DNA of 64,000 bases from Alcanivorax sp. S6407 (lineage in GTDB: Bacteria; Pseudomonadota; Gammaproteobacteria; Pseudomonadales; Alcanivoracaceae), in contig NZ_JALKBH010000002.1 in NCBI RefSeq assembly GCF_023016115.1, positions 1,016,624 through 1,080,623 of the forward strand. Reading direction: 5' to 3'. The stretch's first letter is position 1, and the number at the start of each line of letters is the position of its first letter. The notes under the pieces are model-generated. The model was given only the letters and a program-made list of their open reading frames with translations. It did not search any database and was not told where the DNA came from. This document shows positions 60,874 through 64,000 of the stretch, piece after piece. The position numbers and the translations under genes were made by a program.

Positions 60874-61614
60874 TCAGAGGCTCTGCAGCACCTTGCGCAG
60901 CCCCGCCACATGACGGCGACTCACCGTCAGGCGCTCTTCAATACCGCGCAGACGCACCTGGTGATGCCCGGCGGTAGCCAGCTCCATCCCCTCGATATAC
61001 TTCAGCGCCACCAGGGCATTACGATGAATGCGTACAAACTGGTCGCCGAATTCGTTTTCCAGGTCTTTCAGGGTTTCATCGATGAGCACTTCGCCCTCGC
61101 TGAAACAGACCGTCACGTATTTCTGGTCGGCCAGGAAGTAGCGCACGTCATCCACCGGCACCAGCTCCAAACCACGATGGGTGCGGGCACTGATATGCCC
61201 GCGACGGCGAGGCTTGTCTTCGCTGACTTCCTTGCCCAGTTCCGCCAGCTGTACCCGGTTGAGGGTGCGCGCCTTGGCCAGTGCCAGCTCCAGATCACTG
61301 AGACTCACTGGTTTGAGCAGGTAATCCACCGCATGGACCTTGAAGGCCTGCAGGGCATGCTCATCATAGGCGGTACAGAAAATAATCGCCGGCGGGTTAT
61401 CAATCTTGCTGAGGTGTTCTGCCGCCTCCATGCCATCCATTTCCGGCATGCGGATATCCATCAGCACCACATCGGGGCGATGCTCCTGGGCCTGCTCAAT
61501 GGCTTCACGGCCATTGGCGGCTTCGGCAACCACTTCCACGTTGTCGGCCTTTTCGACCAGACGTTTCAGCCGATCCCGAGCCAGCTGTTCATCATCACAT
61601 ACTAGTACCCGCAT
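60874..61614 (-). CDS. algR: LytTR response regulator AlgR
   Basis: A 246-residue regulator with a receiver domain (phospho-acceptor in VVLMDIRMPEMDG, about residues 51-63) and a C-terminal LytTR DNA-binding domain (FVRIHRNALVALKYIE near 194-209). It is paired with AlgZ, as in Pseudomonas, where AlgR controls alginate and twitching genes. I chose ATG 61614 because MRVLVCDDE aligns with the family and AAGGGA is well spaced; ATG 61623 overlaps the algZ stop. Confidence 0.92.
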   Translation of the reverse strand: MRVLVCDDEQLARDRLKRLVEKADNVEVVAEAANGREAIEQAQEHRPDVVLMDIRMPEMDGMEAAEHLSKIDNPPAIIFCTAYDEHALQAFKVHAVDYLLKPVSLSDLELALAKARTLNRVQLAELGKEVSEDKPRRRGHISARTHRGLELVPVDDVRYFLADQKYVTVCFSEGEVLIDETLKDLENEFGDQFVRIHRNALVALKYIEGMELATAGHHQVRLRGIEERLTVSRRHVAGLRKVLQSL

Positions 61615-61619
61615 AATTT

Positions 61620-62666
61620 TCATCCCTTTCGTTGCAGCGGATATCGAATCTCGATCTCGTATTCTTTTTCTTGCGGATGGGCCTCTACCGCGATCTGGTC
61701 ACCGTAGAGCGCCTCCAGGCGATGGCGAATATTCTCCAGCGCCATGCGGTTACCCTTGTGATGCCCATCACCGGCAGGCTTGGGATTGCTCACTGACAAC
61801 ACCAGCATGCCGTCCGCTTCCGTGGCGCGAATGGTCACCAGACCACCTGCTGCCAACGGTTGGATACCATGATAAATGGCATTTTCGAGCAAGGGTTGCA
61901 AGGTTAACAGTGGAATTGGTACCCGGTTAGTGGGTACCTGTATATCCCATTCCACCTGCAAACGGTCCCCCATGCGCAGCTGCTCAATATGAATATAGCG
62001 GCGACACAGCTCCAGTTCATCCTCCAGCGAGGCCTCACTGCCCGTGCTTTTCAGGCTGGCCCGGAATAATACGGAGAGATCTTCCACTACCTGTTCAGCA
62101 GCGTCCGGATCCACCGCGATCAGGCTGGAAATGATATTCATGGAATTAAACAGAAAATGGGGACGAATCCGCGACTGTAGCGCCTGAATCCGGGACTGCA
62201 GTTCGGCCTGGCCCTTTGCCCGCAGCTGTTCCTGCACATAGAAATAACGCATGACCAGGCCAGCAATGATGGCGGCAATCAGGCCGTTGACGAAAGTCGT
62301 GGCATTGACCAGAGACACCACTGGCAGAATTCCCTGCACCCAGCCCATCACCGCTGCCGCGATGACGCTGAAGATCAGGGTATCCACGACCACCAGCAGT
62401 ACCACGGCCACGGCAGCCCAGTTGGAGGGCAGACGATTGAGGCGAAAGCGCAGCTGACACACCAGTGCCGCCGATGTCAGCCCCACCCATTGCACGAACA
62501 GGGACGTGGTGGCGAGCCGGGCCAGGCTGAAATCGTCGTAGTAGGTGGCTACCAGGGTGACGACCATGGCCAGCAATTCTGCCACCACCACCACCACCAG
62601 CACGGCACGGGCGCTACATAGATCCGGCAGAAAGCTCGAGGAGGGCTGCTCTTCCATGGCCGCCAT
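61620..62666 (-). CDS. algZ: LytS/AlgZ (FimS)-type sensor histidine kinase
   Basis: A 348-residue kinase with four N-terminal helices (about residues 20-45, 55-75, 80-105, 115-140) and the His_kinase domain in which the phospho-acceptor is in RPHFLFNSMNIISSL near 167-181, followed by an HATPase (LLENAIYHGI near 252-261). It has no sensor domain beyond the helices. It precedes algR by an ATGA overlap and is divergent from argH, an order kept in pseudomonads. RBS AAGGAG supports ATG 62666. Confidence 0.9.
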   Translation of the reverse strand: MAAMEEQPSSSFLPDLCSARAVLVVVVVAELLAMVVTLVATYYDDFSLARLATTSLFVQWVGLTSAALVCQLRFRLNRLPSNWAAVAVVLLVVVDTLIFSVIAAAVMGWVQGILPVVSLVNATTFVNGLIAAIIAGLVMRYFYVQEQLRAKGQAELQSRIQALQSRIRPHFLFNSMNIISSLIAVDPDAAEQVVEDLSVLFRASLKSTGSEASLEDELELCRRYIHIEQLRMGDRLQVEWDIQVPTNRVPIPLLTLQPLLENAIYHGIQPLAAGGLVTIRATEADGMLVLSVSNPKPAGDGHHKGNRMALENIRHRLEALYGDQIAVEAHPQEKEYEIEIRYPLQRKG

Positions 62667-62779
62667 TCCGGCTCCTTATCGGTATAAATTACGAGTCTTC
62701 AGACACTTATACCTGAACATGGCGTCAGCCCCAAGGGATAGTTATAAGGCGGCTGAACCGGTTCACGGAATCCCTGTCT

Positions 62780-62803
62780 GCACGCAGTTATTCAGAGGTT
62801 CCC
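62780..62803. mobile_element. Right-end fragment of the MITE-like element upstream of argH
   Basis: Twenty-four bases ending agttattcagaggttccc match the right terminal repeat of the element at 52197-52478 with 3 mismatches. No matching left end is found nearby, so it is a solo end. Confidence 0.7.
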
Positions 62804-62819
62804 TCGTCCCTGCTATACT
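62791..62819 (+). promoter_or_regulatory. argH promoter partly made of MITE end
   Basis: TTCAGA (62791-62796, 4 of 6 to consensus), 17-bp spacer, TATACT (62814-62819) with an extended TG one base upstream (TGC-TATACT). The -35 lies within the MITE terminal repeat. It is 38 bp before the argH start. Confidence 0.6.
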
Positions 62820-62856
62820 GCGCGCCCGCAATTCCGGCTTTAGATGAGCAAGAACG

Positions 62857-64000
62857 ATGACTGACAAGCAGCAGAACAAACTCTGGGGCGGCCGCTTCAG
62901 CGAATCCACCGACCAGTTCGTGCAGGAATTCACCGCCAGCGTGAATTTTGACCAGCGCATGTACCGTCAGGACATCTTCGGCTCCCAGGCCCACGCCACC
63001 ATGCTGGCAGAAGTGGGCGTACTCACCGAGGAGGAACGCGACGCCATCATCAATGGCCTGGCGGAAATCCAGAAAGAGATCGAAGCCGGCGAATTCCAGT
63101 GGTCTGTGGCCCTGGAAGACGTGCACATGAACATCGAGGCACGCCTCACCGACAAGATCGGCATCACTGGCAAGAAACTGCACACCGGCCGTAGCCGTAA
63201 CGACCAGGTGGCCACCGACATCCGCCTGTGGCTGCGCGATGAAATGCTGATCATGGAAGAGCAGTACCTGTACCTGATGCAGGGCCTGCTCAACCTGGCC
63301 GAGCGCGAAGCCGCCACCATCATGCCCGGCTTTACCCACCTTCAGACCGCCCAGCCGGTGACCTTTGGCCACCATCTGCTGGCCTGGTTCGAAATGCTCA
63401 AGCGCGACCGCGAGCGTCTGCTGGACGCCAAGAAGCGTGTTAATCGCATGCCGCTGGGCTCGGCCGCCTTGGCCGGCACCACCTACCCGATCAACCGGGA
63501 GCGCACCTGTGAGCTGCTCGGCTTCGACGGTGTCTGCGAAAACTCCCTGGATGCGGTGAGCGACCGTGACTTTGCCATCGAGTTCTGCGCCCTGGCCGCC
63601 CTGTCCATGACTCACCTCTCCCGGATCAGTGAAGAGCTGGTGCTGTGGACCAGCGCCCAGTTCAACTTCATCAACCTGCCCGACCGCTTCTGTACCGGCA
63701 GCTCCATCATGCCGCAGAAGAAGAACCCGGACGTGCCGGAGCTGGTACGCGGCAAGACCGGTCGCGTCAACGGCCACCTGATCAGCCTGTTGACCCTGAT
63801 GAAAAGCCAGCCGCTGGCCTACAACAAGGACAATCAGGAAGACAAGGAGCCGCTGTACGACGCCGTGGACACCCTCAAGGGCAGCCTGCGCGCCTTCGGC
63901 GACATGATCCCGGCCCTGGAGCCCAACCGCGAAGTAATGCGCGAAGCGGCCCGTCGTGGTTTCGCCACCGCCACCGACCTGGCCGATTACCTGGTGCGCA
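62857..64000 (+). CDS. argH: Argininosuccinate lyase (3' part missing)
   Basis: The visible 381 codons cover most of the lyase, which cleaves argininosuccinate to arginine and fumarate. Family motifs: [18 protein letters not shown] near residues 8-25, [17 protein letters not shown] near 109-125, TVGH-equivalent [13 protein letters not shown] near 157-169 and the signature [12 protein letters not shown] near 281-292. The start is ATG 62857. It is divergent from algZ-algR and runs off the window. Confidence 0.96.
   Translation, partial: MTDKQQNKLWGGRFSESTDQFVQEFTASVNFDQRMYRQDIFGSQAHATMLAEVGVLTEEERDAIINGLAEIQKEIEAGEFQWSVALEDVHMNIEARLTDKIGITGKKLHTGRSRNDQVATDIRLWLRDEMLIMEEQYLYLMQGLLNLAEREAATIMPGFTHLQTAQPVTFGHHLLAWFEMLKRDRERLLDAKKRVNRMPLGSAALAGTTYPINRERTCELLGFDGVCENSLDAVSDRDFAIEFCALAALSMTHLSRISEELVLWTSAQFNFINLPDRFCTGSSIMPQKKNPDVPELVRGKTGRVNGHLISLLTLMKSQPLAYNKDNQEDKEPLYDAVDTLKGSLRAFGDMIPALEPNREVMREAARRGFATATDLADYLVR

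Overview
The window is a GC-rich stretch of gammaproteobacterial chromosome. Neighbourhoods such as asmA-mutY-yggX-tRNA-Phe, hisBHAF, the waa core cluster and argH-algZ-algR-hemCDXY are arranged as in pseudomonads and their marine relatives. With a Baeyer-Villiger-type flavin monooxygenase beside an AraC regulator, I favour an Alcanivorax-like organism; this rests on gene content and memory of related genomes, not on a search. Most of the window is core housekeeping DNA. There is no prophage, CRISPR array or intact insertion sequence.

Layout: 1-4150 holds a truncated YejM/LapC-like envelope protein and a three-gene envelope operon (retropepsin-like protease, 7TM inactive transglutaminase, RimK-like ATP-grasp). 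4404-13303 carries typA, two small proteins, trmL, the rhodanese-grxC-secB operon, the divergent envC-ctpA-yibQ-like operon and a BASS transporter. 13575-23720 carries hisBHAF, a PanZ-like protein, an unpaired 7TMR-DISM sensor kinase, asmA, mutY, yggX, tRNA-Phe and an M48 lipoprotein protease. 23822-26471 is the monooxygenase/AraC pair. 26611-41819 is lipopolysaccharide core biosynthesis (hldE; a ligase-like and an LpxL-like gene; the glnE-ilvE-waaF-waaC-waaG-waaP-GT2-double kinase-membrane GT run). 42158-47873 has a PilB/GspE ATPase, a DUF47-phosphate transporter pair and argA. 47917-49919 is a visibly AT-richer two-gene island (PP-loop enzyme plus methyltransferase). 50187-55643 has ilvD, a tandem DsbA-fold fusion, a MAPEG protein and a ferredoxin-reductase. 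55939-64000 has hemYXDC, a TRL-like lipoprotein, algRZ and the start of argH.

The most striking signal is between the genes. At least fourteen intergenic places carry degenerate tandem arrays whose words differ from place to place but all have an exact 7-bp period. Most are inverted pairs around a hairpin terminator, they begin within a few bases of stop codons, and at two convergent loci they contain the stop codons of both genes. Three are nested inside an outer REP-like inverted repeat. A second intergenic family is a MITE-like element with terminal repeats beginning gggagcctctgaataa: two long copies, one internally deleted copy that supplies a gene's stop codon, and one end fragment that overlaps the likely argH promoter. 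Together they fill almost every long gene-free stretch.
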